A program made the translations under genes and the position numbers. Positions 48,201 through 58,700 of a stretch of DNA of 64,000 nt are shown one piece after another. This DNA is from Nymphaea colorata (lineage: Eukaryota > Streptophyta > Magnoliopsida > Nymphaeales > Nymphaeaceae), in the NCBI RefSeq assembly GCF_008831285.2, contig NC_045146.1:25114755-25178754 (forward strand). Direction: 5' to 3'. The number at the start of each line of letters is the position of its first letter. The stretch's first letter is position 1. Below the pieces are notes generated by a model, which worked only from the letters and a program-made list of their open reading frames with translations, made no database searches and had not been told where the DNA came from.

Positions 48201-49587
48201 ACCTGATGGCACTGTAGATCGATATAAAGCTCGTTTGGTTGCAAAGGGGTTCAGCCAGAAGTATGGGATCGACTATCTTGAGACCTTTGCCCCTGTTGCA
48301 AAGTTGAAGACCGTGAGAGTTATTCTTGCTCTTGCTGTGCACAGGAAGTGGCGCATGGACCAGCTTGATGTTAAAAATGCGTTCTTGAACGGCCATCTGG
48401 AGGAAGAAGTCTATATGAGCATGCCTCCCGGGTATGTTCAAGAGGGAAAATGTTGTCACCTCAAGAAAGCTTTGTATGGCTTGAAGCAGTCGCCTAGAGC
48501 TTGGTTTGAGAGACTAAGGATCGTTATGAAGTCTACTGGGTACAAGCAAGGAAATGGAGATCATACCTTATTCATAAAGCAGAGAGGTGGTCTGGTGAGT
48601 CTTCTCCTTGTCTACGTTGATGATATGATTGTCACTGGCAGTGACGAAGAAGAAAACAGAAAGATGAAGGAGAGATTAGCTAAGGAATTCGACCTCAAGG
48701 ATCTGGGTAAGCTGAGATACTTTCTGGGGATAGAGATTGCTCGATCAGAGACAGGGCTGGTTATGAATCAAAGGAAGTACACTCTTGACTTACTAAAGGA
48801 GACAGGCAAACTTGGTTGTAGGCCCTATCTTACTCCTATAGAGTCGGGAACTAAGATAAGTATCAAGACGGGCACTATTCTGGATGAGGAAGGAAAAGAG
48901 CGATATCAGAGGCTAGTAGGTAAGCTTATCTATCTTACTCTAACTCGCCCTGATATCACGTATGCGGTAAATGTGCTAAGTCAATTTATGCATGCTCCCA
49001 CGGATTGTCACTGGAAGAGTGCAGAAAGAGTGTTGGGATATCTAAAGAATGACCCAGGAAAAGGACTGTTGTATACTCGACAAGACAAACTTACTATTGA
49101 GGGCTACTCAGATGCAGATTGGGCAGGTTGCACTGACACAAGGAGGTCTACTACAGGGTATTGTATCTTTCTTGGAGGTAACCTAGTTGTTTGGAGAAGT
49201 AAGAGGCAAGAAGTATGTTCGAGGTCTAGTGCTGAGGCTGAGTACAGGGCTGTTGCAATGGGGGTTACAGAGATGCTGTGGCTGAAGATTCTTTTGACTG
49301 ATATTGGTGTGGAACTGGGAGATAAAATGAAGATGTACTGTGACAACAAGTCTGCGATTAATCTTGCCAATAATCCAGTTCTACATGACAGGACCAAACA
49401 TGTGGAGATTGACCGTCATTTTATCCGGGAACGCATTGACTCAAAGGAGCTGATTCTGCCATATATGAAGTCTGAAGATCAAGTTGCAGACGTCCTAACT
49501 AAAGGGCTTTGTACTTCTTCATTCGAAAAGAATGTTAGCAAGCTTGGCATGTTTGACATGTATGCCAAGCTTGAGGGGGAGTGTTAG
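45280..49587 (+). CDS. Copia gag-pol polyprotein, intact, 1435 aa
   Basis: Single polyprotein cut by its own protease into capsid and replication enzymes. Gag spans roughly residues 1-240, with the family phrase LTKDNYLSWSAALEI near 33-47. A CCHC zinc knuckle (CX2CX4HX4C) lies at 251-264. The aspartic protease has D353-S-G-A. Pre-integrase zinc finger: H489, H494, C518, C521. Integrase core: D548, D611 and E647 (DX35E). Reverse transcriptase, about 948-1190, has YVDD at 1112-1115. RNase H, about 1272-1410, has D1278, E1319 and D1355. The start at 45280 is the first ATG in frame; the upstream open part lacks one. The stop codon TAG lies inside the 3' LTR (49585-49587), and the polypurine tract is read as the last codons. 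Length is normal for plant copia. Confidence 0.97.
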   Translation: MAEAMGTQKDAVLDTGSASKTENVPIQVTSIRLTKDNYLSWSAALEIGITSRGRLSYITGDKPAPIKSDPQWATWALEDSQVKVWIISSVSSDIQPLILRKPTSFDMWTVLAKMYGRKKRHLRTYQIKRSIYSLTQGDLSVAAFYAALKTKWEELDYHVTDEWTCGSDHSLYWEKEWMDRTFLFLGGLRDEFESIRSQILNGDEIPGIEEVYARVESEEQRRQVMHLDTGHGPSAFVSRASGTGQRPARHCTHCHKLGHSVDFCWDLHPEKRLVRGRPSGKRSPSVSDSSQSNSSSGAKSKLSPAQLKELQAYISRLSTTPEESSTSEGAQLAQALVASTDQGNPSLGDWIVDSGATHHMTGDSKLFQEYQLSSGKQRVSMADGSSISVAGKGSLSLLNKYRLHNALHVPNIPVNLLSVSSITKELNCNLIFSADHCSLQDLVTGKKIGIGSVTDGLYRLPVQVASALISATSGHLSGVNDRSTVLRWHERLGHLPFQLIKKLFPHLFASVSIDSFACEVCQLAKHVRASYPISLNKTTHPFALVHSDVWGPSGVPTCGGCHYFLTLIDDYSRCTFVYLLRERSEVPAVVKNFVAFVETQFHTTVQAFRTDNAREYVSQSLDEFLKGKGIVHETSCSYTPPQNGIAERKNRHLLNVTRAIMFQRHVPKRYWGDALLTSAHLINRMPTRVLDGQSPYSTLWPTQNPWPLTPRVFGCSCFVHNHSPTLKKLDPRSIKGVFLGYSSTQKGYKCVDPTTSKVYVSRDVTFHEHESYFSVNPLQGESLGNKGEEYSSNLLIQFMEFLDYKVSPSVIDTVTVSNEKGSHMEGVTVDAQPIVARDHLFGQVYVRKEKATVEDVGDEDRTNPNPVISPDDPSPSNEELPIAVRKGTRSCTSHPIQRFVSYAKLSTNYKCFITTLSKVVIPRSVDDAKDDPKWLHAMTEEMGALAKNKTWEVVDIPKGTHLVGSKWVYNVKYKPDGTVDRYKARLVAKGFSQKYGIDYLETFAPVAKLKTVRVILALAVHRKWRMDQLDVKNAFLNGHLEEEVYMSMPPGYVQEGKCCHLKKALYGLKQSPRAWFERLRIVMKSTGYKQGNGDHTLFIKQRGGLVSLLLVYVDDMIVTGSDEEENRKMKERLAKEFDLKDLGKLRYFLGIEIARSETGLVMNQRKYTLDLLKETGKLGCRPYLTPIESGTKISIKTGTILDEEGKERYQRLVGKLIYLTLTRPDITYAVNVLSQFMHAPTDCHWKSAERVLGYLKNDPGKGLLYTRQDKLTIEGYSDADWAGCTDTRRSTTGYCIFLGGNLVVWRSKRQEVCSRSSAEAEYRAVAMGVTEMLWLKILLTDIGVELGDKMKMYCDNKSAINLANNPVLHDRTKHVEIDRHFIRERIDSKELILPYMKSEDQVADVLTKGLCTSSFEKNVSKLGMFDMYAKLEGEC
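49573..49581 (+). promoter_or_regulatory. Polypurine tract
   Basis: GAGGGGGAG abuts the 3' LTR and would prime plus-strand DNA synthesis. It lies inside the coding frame. Confidence 0.9.
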
Positions 49588-49867
49588 AATATGTTGCTGT
49601 GGGAACCGGATCCATTCCTGGACCCGGTTCTATGGGGCGCGGGTACCGAGGCGGGCTCGGTACCCTAGGCGGCTTCTCCTCTCTCCCTCTTTATATTGTC
49701 ACTTGTGTTTAGTGTTGAATTAAGTGAAATAAAATTCTCTCTCTCCTAGGGTTGCGGTGTGCCCCTAGGTCAGAGCCTCCCCGTGGTTTTTCACCTCTTT
49801 CTGAGGTTTTCCACGTAGATTGTGTGTTCGTTCTCCACTCTCTCTTTTTGTGGTTCGTGTTTCTACA
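49582..49867 (+). repeat. 3' LTR
   Basis: 286 bp, identical to the 5' LTR except for A at the single variant position, which turns AATATA into AATAAA at 49728-49733. The first six bases include the polyprotein stop codon. Confidence 0.97.
49728..49733 (+). terminator. AATAAA polyadenylation signal in the 3' LTR only
   Basis: The canonical AATAAA exists only in this LTR; the 5' LTR has AATATA at the same place. It lies about 40 bases after the LTR TATA-like box, a plausible position for 3'-end formation of the element's RNA. Confidence 0.5.
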
Positions 49868-49872
49868 GGTCT
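49868..49872. repeat. Target-site duplication, right (GGTCT)
   Basis: Right copy of the 5-bp GGTCT duplication; unit 3 sequence resumes with 'caaagactaaagactc'. Confidence 0.97.
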
Positions 49873-51411
49873 CAAAGACTAAAGACTCTAAACCAGGTTG
49901 ACACTCAACAATAAGACCAAACATCAACTAAAATGACTTAAAGAGAAGTAGTATTGCCTCGAATACTCACCAATTAGGAATATAGCAAAAGACGTCAAGT
50001 TTTCTTTTCAAAGAATTGAACTTTGAAATGGCTTCTTATTTTCAAATTTTTGCCCATAGTGCACGTTGTGTGCAAAAGATACAACCTTCCTTTGCCTGTT
50101 CGATGAAGTACTAGGATTTGGAATCGCGTCGATGCTATCAAATCTCGCAAAGGGATTTCCTTCCATTTTCAAGGTATGAGCAAGAAGAAATTGTTCTCTG
50201 CTTCATAGGAAACCAAAGAAAAGGAGCAGATATTAACCTTAAATCATTCACCCACAAAGGATTTGCAATCAATGCTAGAGACTTCAGCCTTCATGTTCTT
50301 CATCCCTTGGCAGACACTTTTTTTGTTCTTGCTTTCTTTTGTATTTGTTTTTCTTTTTCTTTCTTTTGTATTTGTTTTTCTTTTTCTTTTTCTTGCTTTT
50401 TTTTTTTTGCTTGTCTTCTTTGTTGTTTTGATTTTTTTTTTTAGGCCGACCTTCACCTTTGAGGGAAATACCTCACCACCCCAAAGGCTACTACAGAACG
50501 CCATCTCTTTGATGGTTTTGTGTAGCAACTAGTGAGTTTCAACGAGACAAAATGTTCATAAGTTGTTATCTTCGTAGAATATACATAAATCACCTTTATG
50601 CATACCCATTACTCTCGATTACTAACCCAGAGGAACAACTACACTCGCCCCGAGCCCATCTCTCAACACTCATTTTGCTACCTGCCAAGGTTTCAAAGAA
50701 CGCTCGGGCTTCCACCTCATCGCACTTTCATGTTTGATTCTTGCAGATGTTTGATTGCAAAAGGCGAATAGCATTTCCTAATCCTTGAGCTCCTCGACAT
50801 CACTGAACCCATCTTCATAGCTCACACAAAGAATCTTTCCAGTCTTCTCCTTCAATTGACTGACAGCAAGGGCTTGAAACTTCCTCTTTTACCCTCAAAG
50901 GAATACCTAAGACAAAGCGAAGGTACACCCTAGTGCAGCAAAATTGCTTTTCAAAATAGTAGGTTTACTAAAAATTCTTGACGTCAAGTGATATATTGCC
51001 TAGATTGTTTTCCCTTTTCCTTCAAAAAGAGTACATTTATAAAACCAAGTGACCTATGGTTGGAAGTAGAAAAATGACTAGGGTGGTTTTTGCAAACTAA
51101 ACATCACAAGAAATCATTCCCCTTGGAACTCCCCTAAAAAATATAGGACTTTGTGAAGGAAGGGTCCATATGGAAGAGATATAACACACTAGGAATGAAA
51201 AACAAGACAGTTCAATCCTCTCAACCTAATCAGCAGCAGCAAGATGCAATCTACTTGTTGTCAAAATAATTGTCACAGCAATTGGTAATGCGTCATTGTC
51301 ACAGCAATTGGTAATGACGCAGATCTTCAAACAAGTCAACAACTAATTCAGAATCAACCAAAAAAATTTATAGCAGCAGACCGTCTCATTTTTTTCTTTG
51401 AAAAAGAAGCC

Positions 51412-51644
51412 CTAACTAAACAAATCACACTTAGCCAAGCTATGATACCATCTGAATATCTCACAAACAGGCAAATCTATCACACTTCTGAATCGCAAAA
51501 TTAATTTTCTAAGAATCTCATAAAATAGCTCTTTAAGAGCTTGATCAGCCAATAAACGGAAAACAACATGAGCTGTTGGGATCTCCAACAACTTGAAACA
51601 CAGTCGTTGCAGAGCCCTCAGCTCTCTACAGCTAAGATATTCAG
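51412..51644 (-). other. Candidate terminal exon, unit 3 copy
   Basis: Full-length copy of the 76-codon helical candidate exon seen at 20433-20665, with the same acceptor and stop. Family unknown. Confidence 0.35.
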
Positions 51645-54063
51645 CTGAGAAAGCAGAAAATTAGAAAAAAAAAAAAAAGATTACAAAGATTAGAAAATAA
51701 AAAATAAGAGATTACACAGCAAAAAAAAAAAAAAAAAAAAAAACATAGTAGATTTCATCTACAGTGAAAATATATTCAGTGTTTCGTAGCAATATTTGAA
51801 AATCATGTCCACCACAATAACCTTTTTCATCCACTTTTGGCACAGATCAAGACTCATTTAACCAATCCCTTGGCATTCCAATGCAGAAGAACTCGTACGA
51901 ATGAATACACACACAAATAGAAAATAACATAACTGGATTGGAAAACAATCGATGATCACATGATGATTACATACATATATGTTCACTCACTTTAACAACG
52001 ACAAGAAAAAAATTAATATTGATTGTTAAATAATTCTGCCTCAAAGAATAACATGAAAAAAGGGAAGTTAAAGAACTAAATTTCCTGAGAATACACTTAT
52101 GAAAACTAATGACAGACTTAACGTACTCCATTGTGAATGAAATACAAAAAGAAAAAAGAAAAAGTGTTGTTGAAGCCTAAAAAAACAAAGTGTACATGCA
52201 CACAAAAATTTCATCAAACTAACTTGAGGACTAGCACATTGAAGACAACAAATGAGTAAGAGAGACGGGAAAAAGATAACATACAAGAGCTGCGTTGGCC
52301 ATGGCAGACGCAGAGCCCTAGCCAAAGAAAGAGAGAAGAGGATGTTTCAAAGACCTCATATGAGAACACCGACCAGCGAATAGGGCTGGACCGCCTTCGT
52401 TCCGCAGGTCAGCGCTGTAAATCAGAGACAAAGAATGAGTGTCTAAGCAGAGAAAGGCGTTTCGTGTGGGCCATGGCCTACTCAGATCAGCGAGAGAAAG
52501 GGATAGGGAGTGGAGAACGAAGGTTCAGTGCATACCTTGAAGAAGAGAGGGAGCTCGGAGGTGGCAGTGCAGTTGAAGAAGAAGACGGGAGACGCAGCCT
52601 GCGGTTGAGAGCTTTAATCGAGAGGAAAGGGAGAGGAGTGTTTCATCGAGAGGGACCTTGGAAGTTTGTCTGGATTTACATTTTAAGGAAAGCAAATTAC
52701 CATGACCGTTGGGTTAACATTTTGGGTTTCTTAAATTGATTTCCTTCCTTTCCATTAATGAATAACACGGATAGTCTTTTTAAGATTACTTTGGAAAATT
52801 TTGGACTTATCTTGTTGCTTACGGTTTACCATAAAAGTCAAGTTCGATTTTATTTGAACTCTCTCTCCATTTCTCTCGTCTAAAAGCTGTGGCTACCTAT
52901 ATCGATAGGGATCTCTACAAGAGAAGACCAATATCAATATGATTGTCACTTAAAAAGATCGGCTTTTGGAAACTAGAAAAAAGAGCCTTATTTTATTTGT
53001 TCAGATTACCTAAATTTGGATCTAGAACGTGGAATCTAGAAAATAGATACGGTAGAATGAACTGCGTTGCAACAAAGCTCGCACTATGGGCAAACTTTAA
53101 AATCTCAAGAAAATCTCAATAAATTTTAAAAAATAAAATTGTAAAAGTAAACTACGGAAAACATGAAAACAAAATCTTTACAACAAAAAATGCAAAGGTA
53201 AAGTGTAAAATCTCAGGAAAATCTTGGCAAATTGCGAAAATAAATCTTAAAAAGTAAAATGCAAAAAATACAAAAATAAATTTTTAATAATAGAAATGCG
53301 AGAAACGATGGACCCTCATGGCCGAGAAATTATAGAAAGCAGATTTGGGAGATAATTTAGTCTTGCCTGGACATAATTTAGTCTTACCAATATTACCCCT
53401 TGATAAAATTTTGAGATTATAGCTTGGTCCCAAAAATGAAAAATTCCTAAATGCATTTCTTCTTTTCAATCTCCTTTTGTACCTCAAAGAAACAGCGCGG
53501 TCAGACCCAATTTTTACAATCCCAAGATGACATTTATGGGGAACAAGAGAAGACTACTAAAACATTGAGGTTTCCCCAAGGAATCTGCCAGTGTGCTCCG
53601 TGCTCTTGTTACTCGCTGTGAGCATTCAAGCGACTGTTCTGTCAACGGATCGTTCACTGTGTGCGTTGTTTGAAATATGGAAAATGCAACCTTGGGAAGA
53701 CTATAGAAGCAGCACTCATGAATCAATAATTGAGAAAAGCACGTGTTGTCTAAGCTATAGCCCCCCTCAAACCAGCATGCAAACAGGTCTAGTATGGAAT
53801 GAGACTCAAATTGGGTGCGTAAATGGCAGCCTGCCCACACTTTCTTGTCCATGATTTTATCTCAAGAAAACTGCAATAGGTGAAAATACAAGTGGTTTCA
53901 GCTACCTACTAAGTTGCTGATGAACCATAACAGTTTCTATTCCTCTGCTGCTCCTATTTAGTGATGTATGCAGCTGAGGCATCCTAAACAGTCCATGACT
54001 CCTGTAGAATGGAAAAAACACCAGCTGCTTAGAAAGGAAAAAAGAAGGGAATCAACGCATCAC

Positions 54064-54263
54064 CTTGCCAACATGCGAAGCTGCAACAAAGCCTACTTTG
54101 TTCATCTCATTTACAACCATAGTTGAGATTCTCCCACCGAATTTTGATGATACTGAACCCCTTCCCGGACCCTGGTTAGTGAATCGGTGATGTCTGAACA
54201 TCGCATCAAGTGCTTTCAAACCATTGCTAGCGGAATGGTCATCCTTCGTGAAGTGAGACTCAC
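54064..54263 (-). other. Candidate internal exon, second Y copy
   Basis: Copy of the 200-base exon-like segment at 23218-23417 with identical splice borders and reading frame. Family unknown. Confidence 0.4.
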
Positions 54264-55712
54264 CTATTAATCAAAGCAAAGCAAATCTTGCTCTCCTGTT
54301 AGGTCTACATCTTGCACATGACCTTGTCCAATCTTCCAACAACATCAATATGATTAGTATATCTGTCATGAAGTACTTGAAGCTATACAAAACCAAGTCA
54401 TAAGGCAAAACAGCCTGCAGCTAAGATCAAACTTTGGAGGGAAAATTCTAAGTGATTGAAACAGACACTGAAAACTAGTATCCAATTCATTTTACACAAG
54501 GCACAGTGATTGTTGTCTAGATTCAAAGCAAGACCATTTCAGCTAAGACTTTCAAGTGTCAAACTGATCTTGTGAACAGCACAGGCAACTGAAACAACCA
54601 TAATGAAAAGTTACTTCAATCTTGATCGACCAAGTTGCATTTTCTTCAAGCATCATTCTTGGATTTTGGTTCATCATAACAGTTCCCACAGAAAAGTATC
54701 TACAAGAAAGGGCAACCGTTCTTGGATTTTGGTGGTTTGGTTGCCCACCATTTAATGAAGAATGGATCAGGTTCAATGCACACTTTTGGTCAATCAACTT
54801 CTTAGAATTCAGATTATTATGCAGTTGTTCATATAGGATGCGACTTACAATCTAAGGACAAGAAAATTAGGAGTGAAGCTTGATTCATCCACGCACCTAT
54901 TGAATGACATTCTCTCACTATTTTTTCTTTTGAGCACAGTTTTTACATCAAAATAAATTGGTTTAAGAATTTATTTTTAGGTCTAAAGAAGATCTTTGTA
55001 AAAGAGCTCAAACAAATGATTTTCTGTCCAAAAGTCCTTTTCCTGCTTAGAAGCCTGTTTTTTTGCCCGATTTCATAGTTCCTTATTATCCCCAAAATGG
55101 GAACCTTGAATCGGACTTGGTTTTTGCTGTTTCCGAAAACCTGCTGATTGGAAGCAAGCACTACCTGGTGGCTGTTGCCAAGGCGAGGAAAATCCCAAAA
55201 CCTGCTTATTCCTCTGAATTTGAATGCCCACAAAGAAGTAAAATCTCTGTAATCAACACAAAACACACCTTAATCCGAATGGACCTGACCCATCCCCTTG
55301 AAACCCCTCAACCTCGCCATACTCAACAGCCTCTCTCCCCAAGTACTAAATCAAAACCAAAACTAGCAAGACCGACAGACCCCCATCCCCAAACAGGCAA
55401 GTCTAGGTGCTCAACAACCCATGAAGCTGGTGGAAGAACATGCCACACCATTTGGGATCCACCAACCTCACCTTAAGGGCCTTGAAGACAAAGGCCAAAC
55501 GTATGGGGGTGGGATTGATGCTAGCCCAGGACCAATCCAAGCCATGGATCATACTAACCTCTTAAAACCCGTAGAATCCAACCCCAACATATGTCTGCCA
55601 CTTCATTTCTTAACTTAGAGACTTATCTAGCAGTGCTAATTGTAGAACAGGTATTATCATTTTAACACACCATTCATGCAGCTAAATCCAAAATTAGTAT
55701 ACTGCCATACAA

Positions 55713-58700
55713 CATGTTTTTCTGTATGTCCGTCAATCTTGGTTAAAAGGTAAAGAGCTGATACCAAAACTGAGGGCTTTTTTACTCCATTGAAGATTTT
55801 CCAAAAACCAGCAATCTAAAATTTTTGAATAATTTTTGGTATCTATTTCAGATTTTCAAATCGGCACAAATTTTCTAGAAAACTAGAACAGAATAGTAGT
55901 CCTTGAAGACAATTTGTTTTCCTAATGAAAGAAATATCTTAAAAATTAGTAAAAAACGTGGGAAAATAAAAAAAGCCATACTAATACGCAAAAGATGATA
56001 TGAACACAAAATATTTCTACTCTATTATACTTGCAAAGAAGATGAGGATGCAACACTCAAGTACACAGGGCAGAAAGGCAGAAATAACATGAAAAACAAA
56101 TGTAAAGTATGTAGCAAAGAAGGATACCATCTATTCAATCACTACCGAAAAAGCAAGAAAAGTTTGACAAGTGAGTTAAGACAACAGAGAAGTGACTCCT
56201 ATGCACACTAACTAGTTAAGAATCAATATTTACTAAATAAAAGAAAGCAAAACATAACAATAAAGCAAATTCAATTGAATATCTATTGTAAAACATGCCA
56301 CTCGTGGCCAATGGTGCCAAAAACTTGGTGTGACCTTATGGCTAAGGATTTTTAAAATGATATTTTGCAACAAGAGACACAAAAATGTGGCCACCAAAGT
56401 TTCCAAAACTGAACTCCCACTAGGGCAAGAATGACATCCAAACGAAACTTACTCTATTATTTGTGAAGTCACTACAAGAGTTTAAACATCAAAGAGAATA
56501 AAAAACCACATGAAAAGAAATAAATCAACATTCAACGATTCCTTCCTTCAAATTGAGGGTAATTTCTTCCATTGTTGAATGCAATATCTTCAATGCTCCA
56601 CAAATGTTAGTCAAAACTTAAAACCCATAAGAAAAAAAACAAATTCTATACAATATTCAACAAATTTATATAAAAAAAAACATGCAAATGGTTTCCTATG
56701 ACACAATAACGTGAAAGGGTAAAAAGATGAAAAAATTTTACACAACAACGAGAAAAGAGGATGTCCAAAATTGACTAATAAGACCGTAAGACTGTCATGA
56801 ACCTCGTTGGAGAGAATTCTGTAAAATAAATATTAGGAAAAGCAAATGACCTCCAAAATTAACAAAATGTATCTCATTTGAAGCCAAAGTGTCCAAGAAA
56901 ATAATCCATTTTATAAATCTCAAACATAACTTTGGGACCAAAAGTTCCAGCAATTCAGAAACATGGTTCCCCAATTGTCCTATTTTGTTTCGACAACAAT
57001 GTTGCAGAAAGGCAGGGTTTGGAAGAAACTGACTTCGACTCATTAAATCTACCCTAAAATTCACCAAATTTGATCAAAACAAAACTGAGTAGAAAAAGCT
57101 TTTGAATTGATATAGAAATTGCTTCCCAATCTTAGGTCAAAGGAAAGGAGGCAAAATTCAAACAAGAGACGGTTCACGATGGTATAGAAACTAACCAACT
57201 ATAAAACTTGAAAACCAAACCCATCAAAGGCACTATTAGACAATTCAACTTGGCAAAGCACAATACTCAGAATCTCATATCAATAAAAAATCTGAACTAT
57301 CTTAAACTAAAAAACAGACTTTCAAAACCAGCAACACCTTAAGAACATAAATACATACATAAGTTCAGTGAACAAGTGATGAAAATTTAATTATAATGCC
57401 GGGAATCTTAACTATCAAACACAAAAAAGTGAGAAAACAAATCAAAAATTAATATGTTTGCAAAATAATTCAGCTAACTTGGTTCAGGCCTTTTAGAAAT
57501 ACAATCAATAAGCATATGCTCTAACTTCTGACAATCCTAGGACAGACCAACAAACCCATGAAATCAGTACCAAGGTTTAACAACTCCAACATTCGCAGTT
57601 CTTCTGAAACATACCTCTACATAGCTAGGGCATGTGCAACTTAGATACATGGTTTTACAAAGAATCAAATGCTCAATGAAAAGAACACGACAGTTAACAA
57701 TCAAACAAGAACTACTATAACTAAGATTCAAACAAGCATGGAACCACAACAACTACTTTAACCCTTGTCCCTACTATGCTAGACTATACACAATAAGTAC
57801 TCTAGTCAACTTACTCACTACAGAAAACTGACTCAAACAAAGCATGGCCATAGATAAATATTGAACATGGGTCTCAAAGACTAAAGACTCTAAACCAGGT
57901 TGACACTCAACAATAAGACCAAACCTCAACTAAAATGACTTAAAGAGAAGTAGTATTGCTCGAATACTCACCAATTAGGAATATAGCAAAAGACGTCAAC
58001 TTTTCTTTTCAAAGCATTGAACTTTGAAATGGCTTCTTATTTTCAAATTTTGCCCATAGGCTTTTAGTGCACGTTGTGTGCAAAAGATATAACCTTCCTT
58101 TGCCTGAAGTATTCGATGAAGTACTAGGATTTGGAATCGCGTCGATGCTACCAAATCTCGCAAAGGGATTTCCTTCCATTTTCAAGGTATGAGCATGAAG
58201 AAATTGTTCTCTGCTTCACAGGAAACCAAAGAAAAGGAGCAGATATTAACCTCAAATCATTCACCCACAAAGGATTCGCAATCAATGCTAGAGACTTCAG
58301 CCTTCATGTTCTTCATCCCTTGGCAGGCACTTTTTTTGTTCTTGCTTTCTTTTGTATTTGTTTTTCTTTTTCTTTTTCTTGCTTTTTTCTTCTTCTTCTT
58401 TTTTTGCTTGTCTTCTTTCTTGTTTTGATTTTTTTTTTTTTTTAGGCCGACCTTCACCTTTGAGGGAAATACCTCACCACCCCAAAGGCTACTACAGAAC
58501 GCCATCTCTTTGATGGTTTTGTGTAGCATTGTCACGTGTCATACCCACTTCAACTCGTGAGTTTCAACGAGACAAAATGTTCATAGGTTGTTATCTTCGT
58601 GGAATATACATAAATCACCTTTATGCATACCCAGTACTCTCGATTAATAACCCAGAGGAACAACTACACTCGTTCCGAGCCCATCTCTCAACACTCATTT

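Larger units (their letters stand above)
44556..49867 (+). mobile_element. Complete Ty1-copia LTR retrotransposon, 5312 bp
   Basis: Layout: 5' LTR (44556-44841), PBS, GC-rich leader, one gag-pol frame in copia order (protease, integrase, reverse transcriptase, RNase H), polypurine tract, 3' LTR (49582-49867), 5-bp target duplication. The LTRs are 286 bp each, start TG and end CA, and differ at one base. No stop or frameshift interrupts the coding frame and all catalytic residues I checked are present. It is absent from the three sister units, so it inserted after the unit duplications. The sequence suggests a young, possibly still competent element; expression cannot be judged. Lineage within copia is not assigned. 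Confidence 0.97.
44037..55712. repeat. Large repeat unit 3, interrupted by the retrotransposon
   Basis: 44037-44555 and 49868-55712 together match 18358-24866 of unit 1. A 134-base stretch (22105-22238 in unit 1) is missing at 53083/53084. The candidate exons at 51412-51644 and 54064-54263 are intact copies. A 5.3-kb copia element sits at the site equivalent to 18892-18896. No genes of its own were recognised. Confidence 0.92.
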
